DNA of 64,000 nt from Nostoc paludosum FACHB-159 (GCF_014698835.1 NZ_JACJTU010000002.1:1-64000); one strand, 5' to 3'. Positions 27,648 through 37,714 are shown, numbered from the stretch's first letter. The notes: generated by a model from the sequence alone, not told the origin. Translations and numbers: made by a program.

Positions 27648-28937
27648 ATGCACATTCTGATCTATTCCTACAACTATCATCCAGAGCCGATTGGAATTGC
27701 TCCCTTAATGACTGAATTGGCAGAAGGATTAGTAAAGCGAGGTCACCAAGTGCGAGTAATCACTGCAATGCCCAACTATCCGGAGCGACGGATTTACGAT
27801 GGGTATCGGGGTAAATGGTACGTTACTGAACAAAAAAATGGTGTTACAATCCAACGAAGTTACGTGCGAATTAAGTCTAAACCCAACGTTGTAGACCGAT
27901 TGCTATTGGAGTTGAGCTTTGTTTTCACGAGTTTACCGCAAGTCTTTAAAGGCGATCGCCCAGATGCGATCGTCTTAACAGTTCCGCCTCTACTAGGTAT
28001 CTTACCAGCAACAATATTTAGCTGCTTATACAACTGCCCGCTAATTCTGAATGTGCAAGATATATTACCAGAAGCTGCTGTGCGTGTTGGGCTACTGAAA
28101 AACAAGTGGATGATCCGAACTCTTGCAGCCTTAGAAAAATTTGCATATCGAACTGCACAAAAAATTAGCGTGATTGCTGATGGGTTTAGTGAGAATTTAG
28201 TGAATAAGGGAGTACCTGTTAATAAACTTGTTTGTATTCCCAATTGGGTGAATATAAATTTCATCCGCCCCTTACCAAAACACGATAACTCTTGGAGATC
28301 TACACATCAATTAGATGGGAAATTTGTAGTACTTTATTCCGGAAACATTGCCCTGACACAAGGTTTAGAAACAGTCATAGAAGCAGCAATTTGCTTGCGT
28401 CATATCAAGGATATTGTCTTTGTGATTGTTGGTGAATCAAGAGCATTGCAGAGGTTACAGGAATATTGTCTATTAAATGGAGCGGATAATGTTTTGCTGC
28501 TACCATTGCAGCCACGAGAGAAACTACCAGAAATGCTAGCAGCATCAGATGTGGGGCTGATTGTGCAAAAACACAATGTAATTTCATTCAATATGCCTTC
28601 AAAAATACCACTGCTTTTGGCAAGTGGTCGGCCGATTGTGGGTTCAGTTCCCGCCAGTGGTACTGCTGCCAGAGCGATCGCACTTAGTGGTGGTGGCATA
28701 ATTGTGGAGCCAGAATCACCCCACGCTTTAGCAAATGCAGTACAAAATTTATATACCAACCCGACTTTAGCAGCCAAGCTAGGCCACGTAGGCAGACAGT
28801 TCGCCGAAGCAAACTATTCCTTAGAGCAAGCACTCGATCGCTATGAGTGGCTGTTTTCTCAGATTGTTGTTAATCAAAAATCAGTTGAGAGTATATTGCC
28901 AGAATTAGATTCCAAGAAATCTGTTGTAGATGGTTGA
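27648..28937 (+). CDS. WcaI-like family 4 glycosyltransferase
   Basis: 429 residues with a GT-B fold. The N-terminal domain starts ILIYSYNYHPEPIGIAPLM, a WcaI-like opening, and continues with ITAMPNYPERRIYDGYRG. The C-terminal donor-binding domain holds VLYSGNIALTQGLETVIEA and the acidic end of the site near MPSKIPLLLASGRPIVG. Such enzymes add sugars to exopolysaccharide repeat units. In heterocyst-formers, relatives work on envelope polysaccharide. No other polysaccharide genes flank it, so the product is unknown. A TCACCCGATCGGGTGA palindrome follows. Confidence 0.85.
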   Translation: MHILIYSYNYHPEPIGIAPLMTELAEGLVKRGHQVRVITAMPNYPERRIYDGYRGKWYVTEQKNGVTIQRSYVRIKSKPNVVDRLLLELSFVFTSLPQVFKGDRPDAIVLTVPPLLGILPATIFSCLYNCPLILNVQDILPEAAVRVGLLKNKWMIRTLAALEKFAYRTAQKISVIADGFSENLVNKGVPVNKLVCIPNWVNINFIRPLPKHDNSWRSTHQLDGKFVVLYSGNIALTQGLETVIEAAICLRHIKDIVFVIVGESRALQRLQEYCLLNGADNVLLLPLQPREKLPEMLAASDVGLIVQKHNVISFNMPSKIPLLLASGRPIVGSVPASGTAARAIALSGGGIIVEPESPHALANAVQNLYTNPTLAAKLGHVGRQFAEANYSLEQALDRYEWLFSQIVVNQKSVESILPELDSKKSVVDG

Positions 28938-29630
28938 AACTTTTGCCCTCTGCCTCCCCTGCTCCATCGCCCAAATCTGGGAAAATTAAATCACCCGATC
29001 GGGTGACCTAAGTGTAGGAAGTTGAAATCGATTAAAAAGAGGATTCTGGATCAATAAATACTGATTGTGCCTTGTTTTTGGTGAGGATAAATCAATGAAA
29101 CTCGCAATCTTGATGAGATAGATCTGAAATAATTAGTGATTGGCTACTCTTTATCTTCCTTCAGATCGATATTCACTACTACTTAAGAAGGGTAAACTCA
29201 TTTTTAGCATTACCAATCTTCTTTACTATGTAGTTATAATGCAGCCTAATACTTACATAGAGATGCAAGCAAGTACTTGCAAACACTTATGAAAAACCCA
29301 ACACCAGGTTGCACATTTGAGGTAATACAAGACTGACAAATTGCTGCCTAAACAGTTGGTTGTGTACTAAAAAAACGGCGAGGAGAAAGGTACAGTGCGC
29401 TCAGATATTGATTTGAAATCATCTTTGCATAGTTTTGTAGGTATGTTGCTTTGCCTCAAAGGCAGAGATATAGGGTAGCAAATATAACGGACATGGGGGA
29501 GTGTGGGAAGAATATAAAAAGCTTCCATACCTGTCAACACCCAATGCCCAATGCCCTGTTTGGCCAATGCCCTCCTCGTTGACCTAAGTAAGATTGCTCA
29601 AGTCTAGATTCACAAGACGAGAAAACGAAA
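28938..29630. other. Non-coding region with a 16-bp palindrome
   Basis: About 690 bp. TCACCCGATCGGGTGA at 28991-29006 is a perfect palindrome and may be an operator or a terminator stem. A short CCAATGC array lies at about 29540-29575 before the adaptor gene. No gene is seen. Confidence 0.45.
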
Positions 29631-31256
29631 ATGTCCCATTCTGAGTTCCCTGAATCTTCCTTTCCTGTTGAAATAGAACAGCCTGCTGTTAATGATTCCA
29701 GTCAAGAGTCCGGCTCGTTGCCACGATCGCCCAAATCACCTAAAAAGCGACGTTGGCCTATGGTGTTGGGAATTATTCTGGTAATCGCAGGTGTTGGTTT
29801 TGGTTGGCGGTGGTGGCAAACTAGCAATGCCAGCAATGGAGCATCTGCTAATCAGGGCGCTCCTGGTCAACCTATGGCAGTTCCTGTGAAGCTAGCAACT
29901 ATAGAGACAGAAACTACACAAGAAAGTTCCCAGTTTATTGGCTCCTTAGAAGCTCCTCGTTCGGTAACTATTAAGCCACAGATTGAAGGACGAATTACCC
30001 AGATTTTTGTCAACGAAGGCAATCGAGTACAACAAGGGCAAGTCATTTTTACCTTACAAAGTGATGATGCCCAAGCTCAGTTATTACAAGCTAGAGGCTC
30101 ACTCCAACAAGCCCAGGCGCGTCTTGCTGAACTTGTAGCGGGTACCCGGCGAGAAGAAGTTGCCCAAGCCAGAGCGCAGTTAGCCCAAGCCCAAGCTCGC
30201 CTTAGGGATGCCCAAACGGGAGCGCAGCCAGAAGAAATTGCTCAGGCTGAGGCTCAAATCCAGTCAGCTAAATCTGATGTGGAGCTAGCACAGTCACGAG
30301 CCAAACGATACGAGCAATTGAGAAAAGAAGGTGCAGTTTCCCAAGATACCTTAGAAGGATATGTTAAGGAACAACGGAGCGCTGAAGCTGCCCTTGTGGT
30401 AGCCCAGAAACGTTTAGACCAACTACGGCAAAGTAGGAACTCTAGTATCAATGAGCTAGCTGCTGCTGTAGAACAACAACAGCAGAACCTCAGGCAACTG
30501 GAAAATGGTTCTCGTCCAGAAGAAATTGCCCAAGCGCGATCGCAAGTTACTCAAGCAGCAGGTCAAGTCCAAGCTGCCCAAGTGCAACTTCAATATACAA
30601 AAGTCCTAGCTCCTTTTACCGGCATTGTTGGTGATATTCCCACAAAAGTCGGAGATTACGTAGAAAGAGCAGATCAGCTCACCACATTAACTAGAAATGA
30701 CTCATTAGAACTTAATATTTCTATTCCCTTAGAAGAAGCCAAAAAGTTGCGCTTGGGATTACCCGTACAAATGCTCGATGCCCAAGGCAAAGCCATAGCC
30801 ACAGGTAAAATTAGTTTCATCTCCCCAAATACAAATTTAGATTCCCAAACAGTTTTAGCTAAAGCCAACTTTGGCAATTCTACAAGGCAACTGCTTAATG
30901 GCCAGTCAGTACAAACCAAAGTCATTTGGGATGAACGCCCAGGCATTTTAATTCCAGTGACAGCAGTATCTCGTCTCGGTGGTGAGACATTCGTTTTTGT
31001 GGCTGAAGCACCAGCGCAAAACTCTCAACCTGGAGCGCCAAAAGCTGAAGCACCAGCACAAAACTCTAAACCCGCAGCCCCAAAATTGGTAGCTCAGCAA
31101 AAGCCTGTAAAGTTGGGAGCTATTGAGGGCAATAGTTATCAAGTGCTCGAAGGACTAAAACCTGGTGACAAAATTGTTGTTTCTGGGATTCTCAACCTCA
31201 CCAATGGCGTCCCCATCACTCCTGCACCGGAAACAGTTGGTAGTCGGAATTTTTAA
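29631..31256 (+). CDS. RND efflux periplasmic adaptor (MFP)
   Basis: 541 residues. A cytoplasmic N-terminus is followed by one membrane anchor (WPMVLGIILVIAGVGFGW, about 43-60), lipoyl-like halves (INEG-type segment FVNEGNRVQQGQVIFTLQ), a long Gln/Ala-rich coiled-coil hairpin (about 145-310), a beta barrel and a membrane-proximal domain. Within the last a 14-residue segment is duplicated (EAPAQNSQPGAPKA then EAPAQNSKPAAPKL). It forms a tripartite pump with the RND permease downstream and an outer-membrane factor encoded elsewhere. The substrate is unknown. A repeat-filled gap of 230 bp separates it from the permease. Confidence 0.9.
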   Translation: MSHSEFPESSFPVEIEQPAVNDSSQESGSLPRSPKSPKKRRWPMVLGIILVIAGVGFGWRWWQTSNASNGASANQGAPGQPMAVPVKLATIETETTQESSQFIGSLEAPRSVTIKPQIEGRITQIFVNEGNRVQQGQVIFTLQSDDAQAQLLQARGSLQQAQARLAELVAGTRREEVAQARAQLAQAQARLRDAQTGAQPEEIAQAEAQIQSAKSDVELAQSRAKRYEQLRKEGAVSQDTLEGYVKEQRSAEAALVVAQKRLDQLRQSRNSSINELAAAVEQQQQNLRQLENGSRPEEIAQARSQVTQAAGQVQAAQVQLQYTKVLAPFTGIVGDIPTKVGDYVERADQLTTLTRNDSLELNISIPLEEAKKLRLGLPVQMLDAQGKAIATGKISFISPNTNLDSQTVLAKANFGNSTRQLLNGQSVQTKVIWDERPGILIPVTAVSRLGGETFVFVAEAPAQNSQPGAPKAEAPAQNSKPAAPKLVAQQKPVKLGAIEGNSYQVLEGLKPGDKIVVSGILNLTNGVPITPAPETVGSRNF

Positions 31257-31261
31257 GTGAA

Positions 31262-31478
31262 ACGGGACTGGGGAGCAGAGGAGAGATGGGGAAGTGTGGG
31301 GAGTGTGGGGAGAAAGGGGAGTGTGGGGAGATGGGGAAAAAGAGAATTTATGCTTCCCTTTCCTCCCACACCTCCCACACCTCTCACCCCTCCCACACCT
31401 CCCACACCTCCCACCCCTCCCATACTTCCTGCTTGCCCCATGCCCAGTGCCCAATGCCAAATACCCAATGCCCAATTT
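31262..31478. repeat. Mirror-arranged repeat array between adaptor and RND genes
   Basis: A G-rich arm (GTGTGGGGA units, about 31285-31335) is followed by a C-rich arm (CTCCCACAC units, about 31362-31428) and CCAATGC units (about 31442-31475). The two arms are near complementary. Open frames occur on both strands but are repeat artefacts. Confidence 0.75.
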
Positions 31479-31486
31479 TCTAAATT

Positions 31487-34400
31487 ATGTTTGTTGACTT
31501 TTTTATTAAGCGGCCAATCTTTGCGTCGGTCTGCGCCATTCTTATCCTTTTAATAGGATTAATCAGTATTCCGACACTACCGATCGCCAGGTTCCCAGAA
31601 ATTACTCCCACCCAAATTAGTGTCACTTCCAACTATAGCGGAGCCAGTGCCGAAATCGTAGAAAGCGGCGTTACCAATATCTTAGAAAGGCAAATCAACG
31701 GGGTTGAGGGACTTAGATATCTCACTTCCAGCAGCAGTAATGATGGCACGAGTACCATTACAGCCACCTTTGACTCATCACGGAATAAAGATATTGCGGC
31801 GGTGGATGTGCAAAATCGTGTTTCTATTGCCCAACCACAATTACCAGAGTCTGTGCAACGCACGGGAGTGCGAGTATCAAAAGAGTCTAGCAACATTCTC
31901 TTAGCAATTGGTTTATTCGCAGAAAATAATGAATACGACAATATATTCTTAAGTAACTATGCTGACCTTTACATTGCAGATGCCTTAAAAAGAGTCAAAG
32001 GTGTCAGTAATGCCCAAGTTTTTGGCGAACGTCGCTACGCCATGCGCCTGTGGTTAGATCCGAGTCGGCTTGCGAGTCGGGGATTAACAACTCAAGATGT
32101 GGCAAATGCCTTATCGGAACAAAACCTTCAGGTGGGTGCAGGAAGAATTGGACAAGAACCGGCTCCTGAAGGACAAAGATATCAACTTGATGTGCGCGCT
32201 TCCAGTCGATTAGCAGAACCAGCAGAATTTGGGGAAATTGTCCTGAAAACTGAAGATGACGGCACATTAGTTAAGCTCAAAGATATCGGTAGAGCAGAAC
32301 TAGGTGCAGAAAATTACAATACATTTCTGCGATTTCGCGGTAAAGATGCTATTGGTTTAGGGATTTATCAGGTTCCTGGTAGTAATGCCTTGGATGTAGC
32401 CAAAGGAGTCAAAGACGAAATTGCGCGATTGGCTCCGAGCTTTCCCCCAGGTATGAAATATCAGGTAGCTTTTGACACAACTATGTTTGTCGAAGAATCG
32501 ATGGCAGAAGTGGTCAAGACTCTGATTGAATCGGTGGTGCTGGTTGTACTTGTAATTTTTGTGTTTTTGCAAGACTGGCGAACTACCTTAATTCCAGCAG
32601 TAACGATTCCACTTTCCTTGATTGGGACATTTGTATTCGTCAAAGTTTTTAACTTTTCCATTAATAGTTTGACTTTGTTTGGCCTGACTTTAGGCTCTGG
32701 GATGGTGGTAGACGATGCGATCGTGATAGTGGAGCAAATTAGCCGCTTTATTCAGGATAAAGGTATAAGTCCTCGCCGAGCCGCTAGCGAATCAATGGCA
32801 GAATTGCTTGGGGCGGTGATTGCAACTTCACTGGTGTTGATGGCGGTGTTTATACCAGTGGCCTTCTTCCCAGGAACTACAGGCGCACTTTATCAGCAAT
32901 TTGCTCTGACGATTGCCTTTTCCATTGCGATTTCGACTTTTTTGGCTTTGACTCTGACACCTTCTTTGTGTGGGGTGTTGCTGCGTCAAGGACAAAGAAC
33001 TTCAGGCTGGCTGGGTTGGATTTTTGACCAGATTAATCGATTTCTTGACTGGGCACAGCATAACTATAAGCGATCGCTCAATTTCCTCACACGCTTCAAA
33101 AGTGTGATCATTGGGTTGTTTATCGTCTCCTTAGGGATGACTGCTTGGCTTTACACCACAGTACCGACGGCCTTTCTTCCAGATGAAGACGAAGGTTATT
33201 TCATCACAATTATTCAAGGGCCTCAAGGCGTTTCGCTGCAATATACCAGCGATGTAATTGCCCAAGTAGAAAAAGAAATCCTACCAATTCCCGAAGTACT
33301 AGGGACTTTTGCGATCGGCGGATTTGGTTTTAGTGGTAGCACCGCTAACAGCGGTATCATATTTACAACCTTAAAATCTTGGGACGAGCGCTCAAGACCC
33401 GATCAATCAGTACAGGCGATAATTGGCAAATTGCAGGGTAAATTGTCATCCATCCCAGAAGCCAGGATATTTGCAGTAAATCCGCCACCAATTCAAGGTT
33501 TAGGCAACTTTGGCGGCTTCGTCTTTCAGCTGCAAGACCGCAGAGGTAATACTGGCTTAGAAAATTTGGTGCAGTCGATGGGGCAATTACTCGGTCGCGC
33601 CAATCAAACACCAGGATTACAAGCTGTATTCAGTACCTTTGCCGCAGATACACCACAATTAGTTGTAGAAGTAGACCGCAATAAAGCCAAATCACTGCAA
33701 GTTTCCATAGATGATGTCTTTAGTACTTTACAAACTGCTTTGGGTTCACAATATGTGAATGATTTCAATCTCCAGCAGCGCAGTTATCGCGTATATATCC
33801 AAGCAGATGAACAGTTTCGTTCTAATCCAAAAGATATTGGAAAACTATACGTCCGTTCCCAAAAGGATCAAATGATTCCTTTAAGTAACTTAGTCAAAGT
33901 GACGCCAACTGTGGGAGCGCAAACGATAAATCATTACAATCTGTTCCGCTCAATTGAAATTAACGGTGCCGCTGCTCCTGGTTCTAGTTCTGGAGACGCT
34001 ATTAAGGCAATGGAACAAGTTGCTAAAGAAGTTTTACCAGCAAGTTTTGGTTACGAATGGTCAGGAACTGCATTAGAAGAAATAGATTCTGCTGGCTTAG
34101 CACCTATAATTTTTGGGTTAGGATTGGTGTTTGTATTTTTAGTGCTAGCTGCTCAGTACGAAAACTACATTGACCCTTTTATCATTCTGTTGTCAGTTCC
34201 CTTAGCTATTTTTGGAGCGCTCATAGCTCAATCTTTGCGAGGTTTTTCTAATGATGTTTACTGTCAAATTGGTCTACTAATGTTAATTGGTTTGGCTAGT
34301 AAGAATGGGATCTTGATCGTGGAATTTGCTAACCAATTACGAGAGCAAGGACTTTCCATTACTAAAGCAGTAATTGAAGCTTCACAAGAGCGTTTACGCC

Positions 34401-34642
34401 CAATTTTGATGACTGGATTTTCTACTCTTTTAGGGATTTACCCGTTGGCTGTCGCCACAGGTGCAGGAGCAGGGAGCCGTCAATCTTTGGGAACAGCAGT
34501 GTTTGGTGGGATGTTAGTTGCGACTTTTTTAAGTTTGTTTATAGTGCCAATTTTGTACATCGTGATTAAGACGACGACGGAGCGTTTTATCAAACCAAAA
34601 CGGCATCAAGAACTGCAATCATCTTTAGTTGAGGAAAAATAG
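31487..34642 (+). CDS. RND family (HAE1-like) efflux permease
   Basis: 1051 residues, the full length of AcrB-type pumps. It starts MFVDFFIKRPIFASV with the first membrane segment. The two large periplasmic loops and twelve membrane helices are in the expected places. The proton-relay acids are visible in SGMVVDDAIVIVEQI (TM4) and the matching Lys in ASKNGILIVEFANQ (TM10). It exports hydrophobic compounds using the proton gradient together with the adaptor upstream. No outer-membrane channel or dedicated regulator is adjacent. Substrate prediction is not possible. Confidence 0.93.
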   Translation: MFVDFFIKRPIFASVCAILILLIGLISIPTLPIARFPEITPTQISVTSNYSGASAEIVESGVTNILERQINGVEGLRYLTSSSSNDGTSTITATFDSSRNKDIAAVDVQNRVSIAQPQLPESVQRTGVRVSKESSNILLAIGLFAENNEYDNIFLSNYADLYIADALKRVKGVSNAQVFGERRYAMRLWLDPSRLASRGLTTQDVANALSEQNLQVGAGRIGQEPAPEGQRYQLDVRASSRLAEPAEFGEIVLKTEDDGTLVKLKDIGRAELGAENYNTFLRFRGKDAIGLGIYQVPGSNALDVAKGVKDEIARLAPSFPPGMKYQVAFDTTMFVEESMAEVVKTLIESVVLVVLVIFVFLQDWRTTLIPAVTIPLSLIGTFVFVKVFNFSINSLTLFGLTLGSGMVVDDAIVIVEQISRFIQDKGISPRRAASESMAELLGAVIATSLVLMAVFIPVAFFPGTTGALYQQFALTIAFSIAISTFLALTLTPSLCGVLLRQGQRTSGWLGWIFDQINRFLDWAQHNYKRSLNFLTRFKSVIIGLFIVSLGMTAWLYTTVPTAFLPDEDEGYFITIIQGPQGVSLQYTSDVIAQVEKEILPIPEVLGTFAIGGFGFSGSTANSGIIFTTLKSWDERSRPDQSVQAIIGKLQGKLSSIPEARIFAVNPPPIQGLGNFGGFVFQLQDRRGNTGLENLVQSMGQLLGRANQTPGLQAVFSTFAADTPQLVVEVDRNKAKSLQVSIDDVFSTLQTALGSQYVNDFNLQQRSYRVYIQADEQFRSNPKDIGKLYVRSQKDQMIPLSNLVKVTPTVGAQTINHYNLFRSIEINGAAAPGSSSGDAIKAMEQVAKEVLPASFGYEWSGTALEEIDSAGLAPIIFGLGLVFVFLVLAAQYENYIDPFIILLSVPLAIFGALIAQSLRGFSNDVYCQIGLLMLIGLASKNGILIVEFANQLREQGLSITKAVIEASQERLRPILMTGFSTLLGIYPLAVATGAGAGSRQSLGTAVFGGMLVATFLSLFIVPILYIVIKTTTERFIKPKRHQELQSSLVEEK

Positions 34643-34761
34643 GAATTAGTCTCACGCAAAGGCAAGGCAGGCGCAAAGAATAAAAGTTAAAGAGATGTCA
34701 TTTTGGCATTTCATATTCAGATTCAGCAATACCCGATCTTGAATATCATTTAACTAAATTG

Positions 34762-34800
34762 TAGCGACAGTTAAAAAGGTAATTAACTGTCGCTATTTAT
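34762..34800 (+). terminator. 13-bp perfect hairpin after the RND gene
   Basis: TAGCGACAGTTAA (34762-34774) pairs perfectly with TTAACTGTCGCTA (34783-34795), followed by TTTAT. It lies 120 bp after the pump gene and 45 bp before the next start, so it likely ends the efflux transcript. Confidence 0.7.
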
Positions 34801-34844
34801 CGTAAGATGAAACAATAGGGTAGGCTACTTTTAGAGGGGAAGGC

Positions 34845-35288
34845 ATGAGAATCGCTATTGGCAGTGATGAACGCACTAACCTTACTGATACTGTATTGGA
34901 AGAACTTAAGCGGCGTGGGCATGAAGTTATACCTTTTGGTTCCCTAGCAGAGAATCAGCGAGAGGTTGATTGGCCTATCAGTAGTAGTAAGGTTGCTTTG
35001 GCAGTAGCAACTCAGAAAGTAGATGAAGGAATTGTTTTTTGTTGGACTGGTACTGGTGCATCTATAGCTGCGAACAAAGTCTGTGGAATACGTGCTGCTT
35101 TGTGCCATGATGCTGAGACGGCGCGGGGTGCCCGTATTTGGAATCATGCGAATGTCTTAGTTTTAAGTTTACGGGCAACTACAGAAGCGATCGCCAAAGA
35201 AATATTAGATGCTTGGTTCAGCACCCCCTATTCTGAAGATGATTGGAATCTGCTACAAATCAAGCGAATTGGACAGCTAGAGAAATGA
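34845..35288 (+). CDS. RpiB/LacA/LacB family sugar-phosphate isomerase
   Basis: 147 residues, right for the RpiB family (ribose-5-phosphate isomerase B or related). The N-terminal MRIAIGSDERTNLTD carries the phosphate-binding region. The catalytic Cys lies in GIVFCWTGTGASIAANK, and a conserved His and Asp in ALCHDAETARGARIWNHAN follow. The usual CGTG context is CWTG here. GGGGAAGG precedes the ATG. It may interconvert pentose phosphates or a rarer sugar phosphate. Neighbours give no pathway. Confidence 0.85.
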   Translation: MRIAIGSDERTNLTDTVLEELKRRGHEVIPFGSLAENQREVDWPISSSKVALAVATQKVDEGIVFCWTGTGASIAANKVCGIRAALCHDAETARGARIWNHANVLVLSLRATTEAIAKEILDAWFSTPYSEDDWNLLQIKRIGQLEK

Positions 35289-35341
35289 CGCGCAAAGAAT
35301 AATTACTGCCCAAAGTATTTAATAATACTTTGATTTCTCAA

Positions 35342-36076
35342 TTAGCTTTGTTTGGTATGTGCAGCCTGAACGAGAGCTTGAAAAAGTCTTTGATTACTAG
35401 GATCTACAACAGTTGAAAGTTCCGGATGCCATTGTACACCAATCGCCCAAGGATGATGTTCGTGCTCCACAGCTTCAATTACTCCATCATCTAGAGCATG
35501 GCCAACAACCCGCCAACCAGATGGTACCTTATCTACTGCTTGATGATGCCAAGAGACTACAGATACGTGAGAATTCTGTAAACAGTCAGCTAAACAGCTT
35601 TCTACATCTATCTTGACGAAATGTTCTGTAGGCAAACGTCGTCCAGGCTCAGGCTCTAGGCGATGCAATGCAGATGTACCGTAAACATCTGGAATGTGAG
35701 GAATTAGAGTACCCCCACAGGTGACCATGAGAATTTGTAAACCCCGGCAAATACCCAATATCGGCAGATGACGTTCAAGGGCAAACTTGGCAAGCTCCAA
35801 TTCAAAAGCATCACGTTCGCTATCGACAGCATAAATAGTAGGGTGAGCAAAACCGTTATAGCAAACAGGGCTAATATCTCCCCCACCAGAAATGATTAAA
35901 CCATCCAAAGAATCCACAAGTGTGGCAGGCTCCATTTCTCCTGGTGGTAATAATATGGGAATGCCACCTGCGGCCCGGACTGCATCTATATATTCACTGG
36001 GCAGAGAAAATGGTAATGGTGCTTGCCGTCCGTAAGTTGTAATGCCAATCAATGCTTTTCGAGATTTGCTACTCAT
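35342..36076 (-). CDS. Gamma-glutamyl-GABA hydrolase-like class I glutamine amidotransferase
   Basis: 244 residues of the PuuD-like peptidase C26 family. The triad is visible: the nucleophile Cys in LGICRGLQILMV and the His/Glu pair in IGVQWHPEL. LPPGEMEP and DGLIISGGGDISP are typical of the family, whose members cleave gamma-glutamyl bonds of polyamine-derived or other gamma-glutamyl compounds. The true substrate is not evident. It is convergent with the RpiB-like gene, 53 bp apart. Confidence 0.85.
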   Translation of the reverse strand: MSSKSRKALIGITTYGRQAPLPFSLPSEYIDAVRAAGGIPILLPPGEMEPATLVDSLDGLIISGGGDISPVCYNGFAHPTIYAVDSERDAFELELAKFALERHLPILGICRGLQILMVTCGGTLIPHIPDVYGTSALHRLEPEPGRRLPTEHFVKIDVESCLADCLQNSHVSVVSWHHQAVDKVPSGWRVVGHALDDGVIEAVEHEHHPWAIGVQWHPELSTVVDPSNQRLFQALVQAAHTKQS

Positions 36077-36458
36077 CTTGATGCTATTTCAGTATTTCGT
36101 CTATGGGGCTACTATTTGATTTTGACGATCGCTCTGAGCACTAACTAGTAGGCTGCCAAAGTCTTTTTGACAGGCAAGGCAAAGGTTACAGGTTTTAAAC
36201 CCTTCCCCTTTACCCTTTTCCCTTTCCCAATTTACACCTATCAATAATTTGCGTGGGGAACTACTACTACCATTAATATTTCCTCAAAGAATTTTTACCA
36301 GTCTATCGTTAAAGTTACGATGTAGTTAGTGGGCTACCTTGCCCAATCATTAGTGAGTAGTCCTTGCATAAGATTGCCTCTCGTGGTCGATATTTTTTAT
36401 GAGGCTATTTGATTTATACTTTTAAATTCGTCTAATTGTAGAGAAATGTTAAAGTTGT
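36077..36458. other. Intergenic region with a pyrimidine array
   Basis: Between divergent genes. CCCTTTT/CCCTTTC units occupy about 36202-36229. Promoters for both flanking genes are expected, but no clear boxes are picked out. Confidence 0.4.
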
Positions 36459-37409
36459 ATGTCCAGCCTGACTTCTGACATGGTACGCGTTTATTTGCAA
36501 GAAATTGGTCAGTTCCCTTTATTAACATCTGACCAAGAAATAACTTATGGCAGGCAAGTACAACAAATGATTGCCATTGAGCAGCACAAACAAGAGCTTA
36601 GTCAACAATTACATCGCCAACCAACACCATCAGAACTAGCAAATTTTGTCAATAAGACCGAAACCGAAATTAATCAAATACTTCAGCTTGGACAACGAGC
36701 CAAGCAAAAAATGATCGTAGCAAATCTTCGACTAGTGGTTTCCATAGCTAAAAAATACCAGCGTCGCAATCTAGAGTTTTTGGATTTGGTTCAAGAAGGT
36801 GCAATCGGTTTACAAAGGGGGGTAGAAAAGTTCGATCCTAACCGAGGCTATAAGTTATCAACTTACGCATATTGGTGGATTAGTCAAGCGATAACTAGAG
36901 CGATCGCCGAAAAATCCCGTACAGTGAGACTACCAATTCACGTTAATGAAAAGCTCAGTCAAATTAAGAAGACACAGCGAGAACTATTTCAAACACTTGG
37001 TCGTCGTGCTACTCTCACGGAAATTGCTCAGAAACTGGATATGGAACCAAGCCAGATTCGAGAATATCTCAGTGCTGCTAGTGGAACAATCTCTCTAGAT
37101 TTAAGAGTGGGTGATAACCAAGATACAGAACTTAGTGAACTTCTAAGCGATGAAGGCATCTCGCCAAATGAGCAAATCACTCAGGAACTGCTGCGCCAGG
37201 ACTTGAATGATTTGTTAGCATCACTCAAACCCGTGCAGCGCGAAGTATTAATCTTACGCTTTGGACTGTTGGATAATCAAGAACGAAGTTTGGCTCAGAT
37301 TGGAGAAAAGCTCAATGTTAGTCGAGAACGAGTTCGCCAAATCCAGCAGCAAGCCATGACTGCTCTGCGTCGTCAAAAACCATCCATTGGTCAGTATTTA
37401 TCTTCTTAA
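36459..37409 (+). CDS. Group 2 RNA polymerase sigma factor (RpoD-like)
   Basis: 316 residues. Region 1.2 is DMVRVYLQEIGQFPLLT near the start. Region 2 contains NLRLVVSIAKKYQRRNLEFLDLVQEG and the -10-recognition helix STYAYWWISQAITRAIAEKSRTVRLP. Region 3 is present, and region 4.2 is RSLAQIGEKLNVSRERVRQI followed by QQQAMTALRR. The long N-terminal region of the primary sigma factor is missing, which marks a non-essential group 2 sigma of the kind cyanobacteria use for nutrient, stress or light responses. A specific Sig letter is not assigned. Confidence 0.93.
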   Translation: MSSLTSDMVRVYLQEIGQFPLLTSDQEITYGRQVQQMIAIEQHKQELSQQLHRQPTPSELANFVNKTETEINQILQLGQRAKQKMIVANLRLVVSIAKKYQRRNLEFLDLVQEGAIGLQRGVEKFDPNRGYKLSTYAYWWISQAITRAIAEKSRTVRLPIHVNEKLSQIKKTQRELFQTLGRRATLTEIAQKLDMEPSQIREYLSAASGTISLDLRVGDNQDTELSELLSDEGISPNEQITQELLRQDLNDLLASLKPVQREVLILRFGLLDNQERSLAQIGEKLNVSRERVRQIQQQAMTALRRQKPSIGQYLSS

Positions 37410-37714
37410 TTGACACCAAAAGCTCACCCCTAAGGGGGTGATGACTTTAAGGAACTTTCAAAAAATAAATATCTCTAATTATTCCTACATTCGTAGGGGC
37501 GCACAACTATAGGTGTCAACTTACAGCTATAAATAGACCACGGAGTAGGGGCGCAAGACCTTGTGCCCCCAGGACAGACGTAGTTCAAATACATGAAAAA
37601 GGCTGTAACATAAAATTTATGTCCCGCATAGCAAAAGTCATCTCAAGATCGCTAAATATACTTAAAAATCTAAAATAGGCAAAATTCTGATCAAGGTGTT
37701 TGTTTAGGCTATAA
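37410..37714. other. Intergenic region with GTAGGGGCGCA repeats
   Basis: Two stretches resembling the GTAGGGGCG family recur here (about 37492-37502 and 37547-37576, the second with an inverted partner TTGTGCCCCC). Otherwise nothing is recognised. Confidence 0.4.

Noticed and set aside
31257..31553. Overlapping proteins rich in Pro/Thr/His or Gly/Val
   Set aside because: Pure repeat translation in several frames on both strands.
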